Shown: positions 1 through 7,556 of the stretch, piece after piece
Layout of the letters: every line of letters begins with the position of its first letter
How positions within the stretch are numbered: position 1 is the stretch's first letter
Assembly: GCA_003444085.1 (NCBI GenBank)
Contig: DLVL01000068.1
Span: forward strand, 1 to 20,520
Length of the DNA: 20,520 nt
Direction of reading: 5' to 3'
Origin: Kosmotogaceae bacterium
GTDB lineage: Bacteria; Thermotogota; Thermotogae; Petrotogales; Kosmotogaceae
Position numbers and translations under genes: made by a program
Notes under the pieces: model-generated
Told to the model about the DNA's origin: nothing
What the model saw: the letters and a program-made list of their open reading frames with translations, nothing else
Database searches by the model: none

Positions 1-396
1 GGAAAGCCGCTTCTGGGCGCAATAAAGAAGCGGAACCTTGAGGACGTTGTGGTGGCCGTTGTGCGCTATTTTGGTGGTGTCAAACTGGGTATTCGCGGGC
101 TCATTGAAGCTTATGGATTCACGGCTAATGAAGCGCTCGATGAAGGGATTGTCGTTCTTTACTGCGAGGCTTCTTTGATCAGAATAGTCGCTTCTTATAC
201 TGCCTGGAGTCACTTTCAAAGAACAGCAGAGCACTTCAACGGGGTTAAGGTAATCAGTGCTGATTATGGGAGTGAGGTAGTTCTAACTGTTGGAGTCAGA
301 AGCGATGAGAAGGATGAGCTGATTGCTTTCTTCAAGAAGCACAATTGTCTGGTTAAGGTCCAGGAGAACGATATTCTTATGAAGATACCACTCTGA
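1..396 (+). CDS. YigZ/IMPACT family protein, 5'-truncated by the window edge
   Basis: The reading frame is open from base 1, so the true start lies upstream of the window; the ATG near base 49 is internal. The visible 131 residues contain the IMPACT-family core, with GKPLL near the left edge, VVVAVVRYFGGVKLG, and then GLIEAYG. This is the conserved part of the YigZ N-terminal domain, and the remainder corresponds to the YigZ C-terminal ferredoxin-like domain. The family (about 200-215 residues) is related to the eukaryotic translation regulator IMPACT. Its bacterial role is not settled, and the YvyE/YigZ name covers proteins of uncertain activity. The stop is TGA at 394-396. No terminator is visible directly downstream. 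Family assignment is confident; function is not. Confidence 0.85.
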   Translation, partial: GKPLLGAIKKRNLEDVVVAVVRYFGGVKLGIRGLIEAYGFTANEALDEGIVVLYCEASLIRIVASYTAWSHFQRTAEHFNGVKVISADYGSEVVLTVGVRSDEKDELIAFFKKHNCLVKVQENDILMKIPL

Positions 397-884
397 GATG
401 AATACGGGAGATGCTGCTTCAACAGGTGTTTTTTGTCCAAGGTAGTGTCCCGCATTGAGTGAACTGCTGAAGAAGCTATTTCCGGAAAGTGATGCAATCC
501 ATTTCTATTCGCGGTGGGTAGCTATCGCATGTTTGGCCAAAAAAGTATCTCGATTCTGCTGAGAAGGCGGAGGTTTCCAGCCAGAGATTCTTGTGCTACT
601 GTTTTCGTGCAGTAAGCTTTCTGGAGAAGTCTTGTAGACATCCTGGGCTGCCCTGTTTGCGTTACCTTCATGCGGAAAAAACTAAACGATCATTGAAATC
701 TGCTATCTTTTTGCCGGGTGAAATACTACTGACAAACATGAAACAGTCGTCTCCTTGAGGCAACCTGCCATTCTTCTGTTTAGAAACAGCCTCTCCAGTA
801 ATTACCGGTTCAGGCACAATGAATAGCAATCTGAACTGTTGAATCCTTCTCCGTCATCGACCGGCAAGATAAGGCGTATTGTCC

Positions 885-903
885 GTGTTTTTAGCAAAAA
901 CAC
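885..903. repeat. Perfect inverted repeat (8-bp arms, 3-nt loop)
   Basis: GTGTTTTT (885-892), loop AGC, AAAAACAC (896-903). It could be a small hairpin or an operator. The arms are A/T-rich and no clean U tract follows, so it is not called a terminator. Confidence 0.5.
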
Positions 904-942
904 ATGTTCAAGTATTCAGTAGATTGATACAAGCGAACATGT
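902..942. repeat. Inverted repeat ACATGTTC ... GAACATGT
   Basis: ACATGTTC at 902-909 is mirrored exactly by GAACATGT at 935-942, with a 25-base spacer. It lies about 40 bases upstream of the likely promoter of the peptidase-murA-antiporter operon. A regulator-binding pair is possible; the partner protein is unknown. Confidence 0.45.
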
Positions 943-981
943 CGGGATGGTCTAAGACACTCAGAAAGAAACGTGGCTTGT

Positions 982-990
982 TGTTATAAT
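982..990 (+). promoter_or_regulatory. Extended -10 promoter of the M28-murA-mrp operon
   Basis: TGTTATAAT fits the extended -10 consensus TGnTATAAT, with TATAAT at 985-990. No good -35 box is seen 16-18 bases upstream, which is tolerated by extended -10 promoters. The start point would be near 997, giving a leader of about 34 bases to the TTG at 1031. Confidence 0.55.
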
Positions 991-1030
991 CTTCAAGAGA
1001 ATCAGTGAAGACCATTTAGAGGTGGATTCG

Positions 1031-2746
1031 TTGTTAGATGGGCGGAAGGTCATTAAATTGATAGAGATGATCTCGGGTTATGACAGAAATCTGGGAGGTA
1101 ATGAGTATAGCAATCTCTTGACCGAGATAGAAGATCATCTTGTCCGACAAGGCATTGACAGTTCTCGTATTCGAAGGATCGAATTTCCGGCAAACGGAGA
1201 AAGCATTACCAGGACGATTCTATCAACGGTTGGATGGAATTCAGGAGAAGCAACGCTTTGGATGATACGGCCTGAAGTCAAGTTTGTTGCTTCAACCAGG
1301 AATACCCCAACAGCACTGCTTGTTGGCAGTTCACCCACAAGAGGATCTCAGGAGCTTGAACTTGTAAAGCTTTCCGAAAAGCGGGACTATACCGGGAAGG
1401 CCGTCCTTGCTGAAGGCAGTCTTGATGAAGTTTTTCAGGCCGCCTGTGTTCAAGGTGGAGCGAAATGTATCCTCGTATATGACATGAAACACAGGTGTGA
1501 AATGATTGGCAGGACACCAGAGATGATGCCAGACGCAACAAACTTTCTTAGGATAAGACAAGACAGGAATTCTGCTGAACTTGGTGTTTACGGTTTTTCG
1601 CTAAACTATGAGAGTTTTCTCATGCTTAAGAAGAGTGTGGAGGCTGGAGAAACCTGGATAGAAACCAGGGTATGCTCTTCGCTCGATCGTAATGCTTCAC
1701 TCGAAGTCCTTGAAGTGGATCTGGTTGGAGAGAAGCAAGATGATTATTTCATGATTATTGCGCATCTGTGTCACACGTCTCCTGGTGCGAATGATAACGC
1801 CAGTGGTGCTGCGCTTGCTCTTGAGATTGCACGACTCATAGTTGATTCGGCTGACGTCATTCCCATTAAGATCGTGCTTGTTCCAGAGTATATCGGAAGT
1901 GTTCCGTATGCAATCAAGCTCAAGAACGAGGGAGCTCTTCCCCAGGTAGTAATAAACCTCGACATGGTTGGAGAAGAACAACTTAAGACAGGGTCCACCC
2001 TCTTTTTGAGCAGCACACCACCGGTTCTCGATCAGGTGTACGATAACATCCTTTTTCAGAATTTGATGAAGAGTGCTCCGAAATTCGATTCTATTCCACT
2101 CAGAAGGATATACAAGATACCTTTCTCCGGCGGATCAGATCACTGTGCCTTTCTTCCATTGGGAGTGCCTGCCCCGTTCGTTGGACACCTTCCAGACAGG
2201 TATTATCATACAAATCAGGACACCACAGATAAGTGCGATCCAGAGGAACTTGAATGGGTTGGTGAGGCGGTCATCCGAAGTCTGAGAGAATTCACTGAGA
2301 CGAATAAAAAGCTTTCTCCAGAAGTTAGGGCAGCGCAGTTTGGTGATTTTGTATACTTGCTGGACGTTTTCAAGGGAATAGCTGGTGAGAGGGAGATTAT
2401 CAAGCTTCTTTCAAAGACACATCATATTGAGGCCAGACTGCTGGCTGCTCTATATGATGATTTCACTTCACAAGAAGAGGAATTTGACCGGATCAAACCA
2501 GTCTTTGACAGCTCAATAGGGTTTGGCTGGATATCTGGTCTGCGCAGTAAAGTTGAATGGAAGGAGATCGGAGACATAGCGACATTGGGGGAGTATATCA
2601 ACATTGTGGCAGCGATTACGGAGAACAGAGATGCTGCTATTCGTCTTGTGGCGCATCATTACTCTTTGCCTGAAAGGCAAGTGAATGACCTTGTTGCTCA
2701 TCTATGCAATGAAGGTCTTTTTGAGTCTGGGGGTGCAATACTGTGA
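1031..2746 (+). CDS. M28-like zinc aminopeptidase family protein
   Basis: About 571 residues. I chose the TTG at 1031 because AGAGGTGG (1018-1025) makes a good ribosome-binding site 5 bases ahead; the in-frame GTG at 1022 lies inside that site. Residues are numbered here from that GTG. Around 239-315 the chain has the M28-like core: HLCHTSPGANDNASG (248-262; likely ligands H248 or H251 and D258), VPEYIGS (287-293) and INLDMVG (311-317; D314). GGSDH follows at 370-374, and a late YYHTNQDT (394-401; H396 as final ligand). The stretch about 95-175 looks like a PA-type insertion. The usual adjacent Glu-Glu pair is not in its canonical place; E289 may stand in. The tail (about 530-574) resembles a winged helix. 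This arrangement recalls DUF4910/DUF2172 aminopeptidase-like proteins. No signal peptide is seen, so it is probably cytoplasmic. It overlaps murA by 4 bases. Confidence 0.8.
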   Translation: MLDGRKVIKLIEMISGYDRNLGGNEYSNLLTEIEDHLVRQGIDSSRIRRIEFPANGESITRTILSTVGWNSGEATLWMIRPEVKFVASTRNTPTALLVGSSPTRGSQELELVKLSEKRDYTGKAVLAEGSLDEVFQAACVQGGAKCILVYDMKHRCEMIGRTPEMMPDATNFLRIRQDRNSAELGVYGFSLNYESFLMLKKSVEAGETWIETRVCSSLDRNASLEVLEVDLVGEKQDDYFMIIAHLCHTSPGANDNASGAALALEIARLIVDSADVIPIKIVLVPEYIGSVPYAIKLKNEGALPQVVINLDMVGEEQLKTGSTLFLSSTPPVLDQVYDNILFQNLMKSAPKFDSIPLRRIYKIPFSGGSDHCAFLPLGVPAPFVGHLPDRYYHTNQDTTDKCDPEELEWVGEAVIRSLREFTETNKKLSPEVRAAQFGDFVYLLDVFKGIAGEREIIKLLSKTHHIEARLLAALYDDFTSQEEEFDRIKPVFDSSIGFGWISGLRSKVEWKEIGDIATLGEYINIVAAITENRDAAIRLVAHHYSLPERQVNDLVAHLCNEGLFESGGAIL

Positions 2747-4014
2747 GTCAGATTGTGGTGACTGGAAGCACCAGTCTGAATGGAAGCGTTACGGTAAGTG
2801 GTTCAAAGAATTCTGCTTTACCGATCCTTGCTGCGTCGATAATGATCGACGAAACAATTGTTCTGAATAATGTTCCTGAGCTCAGAGATATATTTACTAT
2901 GCTTTCCATACTTCAGAGGATAGGGCGAAAAGTGAGTTTCTCTGGAAACACTGTGCGGATAGAGCCCGGAGAAATCGTTGTTGGAAACATCCCTTACGAG
3001 CTCATCGGGAAGATGAGAGCATCTTTCAACCTGCTTGGACCTCTTGCAGTAAGGTGCGGCTGGGCCAAGGTTGGCAAACCGGGTGGTTGTAACATCGGAC
3101 AAAGACCTGTCGATTATCACCTGCGAGGATTGAGAAAGCTTGGTTTTAGAATCAGCGAGCAACACGGCGATGTTATAGCTGTCTCACCGGGCTCATTTGA
3201 TGATTTCGTCCATTACAGATTGCCGTATCCCAGTGTTGGAGCGACTGAACAGCTCATGACAGTTGCTTCGTTGATGAAAGGAAGTAAGGTGGTAATCGAA
3301 AACGCCGCCAGAGAACCGGAAGTGTGCGACTTGCAGGGTTTCCTGAACGGTAGTGGCGCTGATGTTAGAGGTGCCGGGACATCAGTAATTGAAGTAGTGG
3401 GTAAGGATGCCCTTCACGGAACGGAGTATCGTGTAATACCGGACAGGGTTGAAGCCGGGACATACCTTTTTGCAGGATTAGCTACACTGGGAGAAGTTAC
3501 TGTGAAATCAGTAATTCCTGAGCACTTAGCAGTTCCGATTAAGATTATGAGTGAAATCGGAGGAATTGTGGACATTTCTGAAGATAGCGTACACATTGAA
3601 GTCTCTTCTCCATTGAAAGCAGTAAAGGTTTCATCAGAACCATTTCCAGGTTTTCCTACTGATCTTCAGCCACTATTGACCGTTACTCTCTCAACAGCTA
3701 GAGGAGAATCAGTTGTTGAAGAAGGAGTATTTGAGAATCGCTTTGGCTATGTTGATGAGCTCAATCGTATGGGAGCCGATGTGAAAGTATGCAACCGAAA
3801 AGCATTTATCAAAGGAGTTTCCGGGCTTAGTGGAGCGGAGATTAAAGCGCCAGACATTCGTGCGACTGCCGCGTTGATCGTTGCCGGGCTGATTGCTGAA
3901 GGTGAGACGATCATTCATGAGGCTGGTCACATTTTCAGGGGGTATGAGAGAATTCAGGCAAAGCTAAATGATTTGGGAGCCGTTATCAAGGTCTTCCCTG
4001 ATGAGGATGGATAG
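2743..4014 (+). CDS. murA: UDP-N-acetylglucosamine 1-carboxyvinyltransferase (MurA)
   Basis: MurA transfers enolpyruvate from phosphoenolpyruvate to UDP-GlcNAc, the first committed step of peptidoglycan synthesis in the cytoplasm. The 423-residue length is normal for the family. Visible family marks are GSKNSALP with K22-N23, the active-site loop PGGCNIGQRPVD with C116 (the cysteine attacked by fosfomycin), FPTDLQPLL, GVFENRFGYVDEL and DIRATAALIVAGL near the C-terminus. Translation starts at a GTG whose last two bases are shared with the TGA of the peptidase gene, implying translational coupling. The stop is directly followed by the next start codon. Being co-transcribed with a peptidase and an ion antiporter is unusual for murA. 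Identity is very secure. Confidence 0.96.
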   Translation: MSQIVVTGSTSLNGSVTVSGSKNSALPILAASIMIDETIVLNNVPELRDIFTMLSILQRIGRKVSFSGNTVRIEPGEIVVGNIPYELIGKMRASFNLLGPLAVRCGWAKVGKPGGCNIGQRPVDYHLRGLRKLGFRISEQHGDVIAVSPGSFDDFVHYRLPYPSVGATEQLMTVASLMKGSKVVIENAAREPEVCDLQGFLNGSGADVRGAGTSVIEVVGKDALHGTEYRVIPDRVEAGTYLFAGLATLGEVTVKSVIPEHLAVPIKIMSEIGGIVDISEDSVHIEVSSPLKAVKVSSEPFPGFPTDLQPLLTVTLSTARGESVVEEGVFENRFGYVDELNRMGADVKVCNRKAFIKGVSGLSGAEIKAPDIRATAALIVAGLIAEGETIIHEAGHIFRGYERIQAKLNDLGAVIKVFPDEDG

Positions 4015-4959
4015 GTGAAGGAAGTGCCTGGTGGCGGAAAAGCTGATCTCATCAAGAAGGCTCTTGAATTTCCTGTCATGAGCCTGCAGTCATGTAGGCT
4101 ATGTCCCAGAGAATGTGCAGTCGACAGAGAGGTCAGCATAGGTTTCTGTGAGCAGACAGAAGTTCCAAGGATTTCATCGGCCGTGCTCCATTTTGGGGAA
4201 GAACCTCCTCTGGTTGGGCGAGGAGGCTCCGGAACAGTATTCTTCTGTGGTTGTTCAATGCGATGTGTTTACTGCCAGAACTTCATGATCAGTCAGAAGA
4301 ACAACGGAACTGACATCTCTGTTGAAGAGCTGTCTGAGGTCTTCTTGAAACTGCAGTATGAAGGGGCAGAAAACATCAATCTGGTTACACCAACTGCACA
4401 CCTTTCCGGAATACTTGCGAGTCTAGGGTTAGCTATGAGCAATGGTCTCAATATACCGATTGTTTATAACACCAGCGGCTATGAAAGAGCTGAAGTTATC
4501 AGACTCCTTGACGGGATAATCGACATCTATCTGGCAGATATCAGATATACCGACGATACCAAAGGCCAGAAATACTCAGGAACGAATGATTACTGGACAG
4601 TCACTAGGAATGCGATCAAAGAGATGTATAAACAGGTTGGAGCATTCAGTGATCGTCGTTATGACGCTCCAAAAGGAATAATCTTGCGTCATCTGGTTTT
4701 GCCTGAAGGAGTGTCAGGCACTAATGCTATGGGCGAATATGTTGCTTATGAGCTATCTTCGTCTGTACCGATCTCTCTGATGTCTCAATACAGACCTGTA
4801 TTTCATGCGCGCGACTACCCTGAAATCTCAAGAAGAATAACTGAGAGAGAATATGAAGATGCTTTGTCCTCGATTGATCAGTATGGATTGACAGGATGGT
4901 ACCAGCACTTTTCAGGAACAGAGAGTCTTAGAGTGAAGCCATTGGGGAGGAGAGAATGA
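4015..4959 (+). CDS. Radical SAM protein, PflA-like/COG1313 family
   Basis: 314 residues starting at a GTG immediately after the murA stop. The N-terminal part carries a cysteine motif, CRLCPRECAVDR, followed by GFC. This is typical of the COG1313 proteins annotated as putative pyruvate formate-lyase activating enzymes. The radical SAM 4Fe-4S motif is CSMRCVYCQN (CX3CX2C, near residues 80-89). Further family features are NLVTPTAH, IPIVYNTSGYE and DIYLADIRY. The enzyme should reductively cleave S-adenosylmethionine; its substrate is unknown, and no glycyl-radical enzyme is seen nearby. The stop overlaps the ATG of the first antiporter gene (ATGA, 4956-4959), which suggests coupled translation. 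Family is confident, specific function is not. Confidence 0.85.
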   Translation: MKEVPGGGKADLIKKALEFPVMSLQSCRLCPRECAVDREVSIGFCEQTEVPRISSAVLHFGEEPPLVGRGGSGTVFFCGCSMRCVYCQNFMISQKNNGTDISVEELSEVFLKLQYEGAENINLVTPTAHLSGILASLGLAMSNGLNIPIVYNTSGYERAEVIRLLDGIIDIYLADIRYTDDTKGQKYSGTNDYWTVTRNAIKEMYKQVGAFSDRRYDAPKGIILRHLVLPEGVSGTNAMGEYVAYELSSSVPISLMSQYRPVFHARDYPEISRRITEREYEDALSSIDQYGLTGWYQHFSGTESLRVKPLGRRE

Positions 4960-5315
4960 TTTTTGTATTGTCCTTATTGATGTGGTTGGGACTGAGTTCA
5001 TCGTTGAATATTACTGATATTGTGTCTGCGATTGTTGTTTCATCGGCTGTTGAGGTGATTTCAAGGCGAGTGATTCCTAGGGGGAAGGGCATCAGTGCGC
5101 TCATGCAGATCATTCTGGCTTTTCCCAGAGCAGTCTGCGCTGCTGTCAGAATGATTGTCTCAAGACCTCTGTTCACATCAAGAGAGAAAGGTGTTTCTTC
5201 AGACCGCTTAAGTGAATTCGCCGAAGTGGTTTCAATAACCATGATCCCGGATGAGCTGGTTGTGCTCAAAGAAGACGGAAAACACGTGATTCATGGAGTC
5301 AAAAAATGGCGTTAG
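4956..5315 (+). CDS. mrpE: Mrp/Mbh-type Na+/H+ antiporter subunit E (MrpE/MbhA-like)
   Basis: 119 residues. Two hydrophobic segments at the N-terminus (about 1-37) are followed by a basic stretch, ISRRVIPRGKG, and a further hydrophobic segment ending FPRAVCAAVRMIV. The C-terminal soluble part VVSITMIPDELVV resembles the conserved end of MrpE. It is shorter than typical bacterial MrpE (about 160), apparently at the N-terminus. Ribosome-binding site GGGGAGG lies just ahead of the ATG. First of seven consecutive antiporter genes; it overlaps mrpF by 10 bases. MrpE is an accessory membrane subunit needed for full assembly of Mrp complexes. Confidence 0.82.
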   Translation: MIFVLSLLMWLGLSSSLNITDIVSAIVVSSAVEVISRRVIPRGKGISALMQIILAFPRAVCAAVRMIVSRPLFTSREKGVSSDRLSEFAEVVSITMIPDELVVLKEDGKHVIHGVKKWR

Positions 5316-5557
5316 CAGTCACGGCTGTAATAGCAGCGGGCATTTCCTCCATCGTTATGATTCTTTATGCGAGGAAGGACAACTCCTGGAAGCTTCTGAT
5401 TGTATACTCTTCAGTAGTAACAAAAATCTCAATATCCCTTATCTTCTTAAAGGCTGCTTTTGATATCAGATTCTTTGTGGAGCTGATAATTATTTTTTTG
5501 CTTCTCAATGGTGGGGGAACAATAATAGCTGCCTATTTCTTGGGGGCAGACAGATGA
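5306..5557 (+). CDS. mrpF: Antiporter subunit F (MrpF/MbhB-like)
   Basis: A small hydrophobic protein of 83 residues with three likely membrane helices (about 3-21, 27-47 and 54-78). The pattern VIAAGISSIVMILYARKD, then a second helix, and a C-terminal helix with FFVELIIIFLLLN fits MrpF (usually about 90 residues). Its position between MrpE and MrpG homologues supports the call. It starts inside the end of mrpE and overlaps the next start by four bases (ATGA at 5554-5557). Confidence 0.82.
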   Translation: MALAVTAVIAAGISSIVMILYARKDNSWKLLIVYSSVVTKISISLIFLKAAFDIRFFVELIIIFLLLNGGGTIIAAYFLGADR

Positions 5558-5826
5558 TTGTCACTGGCCTTGTAATCTTTTTTGCAGGGATCATTTTGGT
5601 AGTCGCTGGAACAATCAGAGCTGTGTGTTCAAAGACTTTGATTATTGCCCTTCATTTTATCGGAATTTCGGATACAGTAGGGCTTAGTCTTCTGGTGATT
5701 TCAGCAGTATTTCTCGGCCTGGTGAGTGTTCATGCCGGTGTCTTCCTTGTTCTGGTCCTGATTGTAGGTGGTCCCCTGGTCTCCCATGTTATTGCAAAAG
5801 CTTATCTAAGATCGGGGAGGGAGTGA
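5554..5826 (+). CDS. mrpG: Antiporter subunit G (MrpG/MbhC-like)
   Basis: 90 residues, three predicted membrane helices, with the MrpG-like pattern of an N-terminal helix (LVIFFAGIILVVAGTIRAV), LIIALHFIGISDTVGLSLL and VGGPLVSHVIAKAY. The last element corresponds to the family's conserved PxxxHxxxxAAY-like end. It is shorter than most MrpG proteins (about 110-125). MrpG is a small accessory subunit of the antiporter membrane domain. One base separates its stop from the next ATG. Confidence 0.85.
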   Translation: MIVTGLVIFFAGIILVVAGTIRAVCSKTLIIALHFIGISDTVGLSLLVISAVFLGLVSVHAGVFLVLVLIVGGPLVSHVIAKAYLRSGRE

Positions 5827-5827
5827 C

Positions 5828-6523
5828 ATGATACTTATAATCATTAGTCTTGGGGTCCTCTTTGTTGCTTCAAGCATTCTTGCAATAAAATCCTCCAGTT
5901 CTTTCAATGCTGTGATCTGGTTCGGTATTCTCGGGTTCCTCGCATCTGCCATGATGTTTCTGGCAGGGGCACCGGACGTTGCCCTCACACAGGTTACCAT
6001 TGGTGTTGTCCTGGTAGTGCTTGTCTACATTATGGCGATAAGAAAACAGCGCAAGGTCAGGCTTGGTTATATAAGTAAACCGCAGATGATTGAAGAAGGA
6101 GAAGGTGGGCTTGCAGGTCTCGAATGGGACCTCATCAGCAAGATTGACGAAAAGGAAGGATATGATGTGGATGCTGTGAACTATGACAACCTGCGGGATG
6201 CTATCAGCGCCCTCATTTCTGGGCGTATCGACGTAATTTGTGGAGGGATCACGAGAGATTCACTTGAAAGTGATGATGGGATTGTTGTAGTTCCTTATCT
6301 CACTGTGAACAGATATGCGTATGAGAACGAGTTGCTGGACTTCATTGAGATGAAAGAACTGATGAGAAAGAATCCCACAATAAGAGCAATTCCTGTGAAA
6401 GAAACTGAGTTTGTGTTCCTTCTTAGCGAAACATCAAAAGACATAAGTGCCTTCTTCGAAAAGGATCTGGGAATACTTGTTGATTCTGGAGAACTTGAAA
6501 GATTGGTGAGCAAACACCTATGA
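5828..6523 (+). CDS. MbhD-like (DUF4040) antiporter subunit fused to a solute-binding-protein-like domain
   Basis: 231 residues in two parts. Residues 1-72 form three hydrophobic helices. The third contains GAPDVALTQVTIG, the signature of DUF4040/MbhD, equivalent to a C-terminal piece of MrpA. Residues about 77-231 are soluble and read like a family 3 solute-binding domain (SBP_bac_3). They show a VRLGYISKPQM first strand, GLAGLEWDLISKI, LRDAISALISGRIDVICGG, a short VVVPYL motif, and a closing helix SGELERLVSKHL. Family 3 binding domains are usually about 220 residues, so part of lobe 2 seems missing. The RKQRK cluster after helix 3 suggests a cytoplasmic location by the positive-inside rule. 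A ligand-sensing or regulatory role is inference. It overlaps the next gene by ATGA. Confidence 0.8.
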   Translation: MILIIISLGVLFVASSILAIKSSSSFNAVIWFGILGFLASAMMFLAGAPDVALTQVTIGVVLVVLVYIMAIRKQRKVRLGYISKPQMIEEGEGGLAGLEWDLISKIDEKEGYDVDAVNYDNLRDAISALISGRIDVICGGITRDSLESDDGIVVVPYLTVNRYAYENELLDFIEMKELMRKNPTIRAIPVKETEFVFLLSETSKDISAFFEKDLGILVDSGELERLVSKHL

Positions 6524-7200
6524 AGTCTTTCATGGTTTTTGCGCTGGTAGCCTATTGCTTCGTAATAATCGCGTTCGGAGCATGGGACAATATTGTATAT
6601 CGTGAAGAGAATCATGTAATGGTGATTTCTGAAAGGTTGAATGTTCCAAATACTGTAACTGCTGTCTACCTTCAATCAAGGGTGTATGACACTCTTTTTG
6701 AGATAATCCTTTTCACCATGGTGGCAATGGCTGTGGCATTCATGCTGAAGTCAGAACCTGTTCATGAACATAATAACCAGACAATTGACAACTCAACCTC
6801 GGTTTATGGAAGCCTTGTTGGGGTCCTTTCACTAACTGCATTCTGTTTTGTAGTACTGAATGGACATCTTTCACCTGGGGGAGGATTTGCTGGTGGGGTA
6901 ATACTGGCCAGTGGTATTTCCCTTTACGCGATAACCTCGGGCTTTTCAGTAGTCAACAGACAGTATGAACGCATGAAAGCAAGTATGATGGAAGGTGCTT
7001 CATTCTTGATAATTGTTTCTTTCATGACCCTTGCGGCAGTCTTTCCCGAGGTCTTCCAACAACTCAACCAGAAACAATCTTTTGGTGCGCTCTTCAGCGG
7101 TGGCATTATTCCGATGTTGAACATTCTGATTGGAGTCAAGGTCTACGCAGCTTCGTGGAAGATGGTTAAAGAATTTGTCGCCAGGAGGGGACCGCTGTGA
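6520..7200 (+). CDS. mrpB: Fused MbhE-like and MrpB (MnhB domain) antiporter subunit
   Basis: 226 residues with two domains. Residues 1-78 hold two helices around VTAVYLQSRVYDTLFE, the signature of MbhE, which is equivalent to the extreme C-terminal part of MrpA. Residues about 95-222 form an MnhB domain with NGHLSPGGGFAGGVILASG, the hallmark of MrpB/MbhF, plus three more helices. In archaeal Mbh operons these are two genes (mbhE and mbhF); here they form one chain. The last bases overlap the GTG start of mrpC. Assignment of both halves is strong. Confidence 0.85.
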   Translation: MKSFMVFALVAYCFVIIAFGAWDNIVYREENHVMVISERLNVPNTVTAVYLQSRVYDTLFEIILFTMVAMAVAFMLKSEPVHEHNNQTIDNSTSVYGSLVGVLSLTAFCFVVLNGHLSPGGGFAGGVILASGISLYAITSGFSVVNRQYERMKASMMEGASFLIIVSFMTLAAVFPEVFQQLNQKQSFGALFSGGIIPMLNILIGVKVYAASWKMVKEFVARRGPL

Positions 7201-7556
7201 TTTCAGAAGTTGTCTCATATGTGTCGTTCTTCGCCGTTGCAGTCGGGATTTACGGAGTAATAACAAGTCGAAATCTCATCAGGAAAATCATCTCACTTGG
7301 GATATGTGAAACAGGAACTACTCTACTATTTGTTGGTGTATCTGCAGCAACAGGTACTTTTGCCCCAGTAGTCCCAGCCAATAGTATGGCAACGTTGGCC
7401 TTTTCAGATCCTGTTCCTCAAGCAGTCATAATCACCGGAATCGTGATCAATTTCTCAATACTTTGCTTGCTGTTGGTCTTCACAATAATGCTAATGAACA
7501 GGTACCACACGGTTGATGCCAAGACCATAGAGAGAATCGTGGATAAGGAGGAGTAA
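7197..7556 (+). CDS. mrpC: Antiporter subunit C (MrpC/MbhG, NuoK-like)
   Basis: 119 residues with three hydrophobic helices. It resembles NuoK/MrpC: VGIYGVITSRNLIRKIISLGI, then GTTLLFVGVSA, then DPVPQAVIITGIVINFS. The last element is the conserved DPxPQALVLTAIVI-type motif of MrpC. The start is a GTG sharing GTGA with the preceding stop, behind a strong ribosome-binding site, AGGAGGGG. It forms part of the ion-translocating membrane core. Its stop overlaps the first base of mrpD. Confidence 0.92.
   Translation: MISEVVSYVSFFAVAVGIYGVITSRNLIRKIISLGICETGTTLLFVGVSAATGTFAPVVPANSMATLAFSDPVPQAVIITGIVINFSILCLLLVFTIMLMNRYHTVDAKTIERIVDKEE

Larger units (their letters stand above)
397..1021. other. Gene-poor stretch, possibly with decayed coding sequence
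   Basis: About 625 bases without a convincing gene; all six frames are broken by stops. The frame starting with ATG at 398 is the least broken: MNTGDAASTGVFCPR, a TAG at 443, an open run 446-559, a TGA at 560, then another open run to about 634. This could be a mutated relic, but I cannot match it to a family. The right part holds two inverted repeats (885-903 and 902-942) and, at its end, the promoter of the downstream operon. No IS ends or target duplications were recognised. Confidence 0.5.

Noticed and set aside
264..497. 77-residue frame on the - strand
   Set aside because: Mostly opposite the YigZ-family gene; a shadow of it.
6295..6675. 126-residue frame on the - strand
   Set aside because: Opposite two antiporter genes with clear domain content; a shadow.
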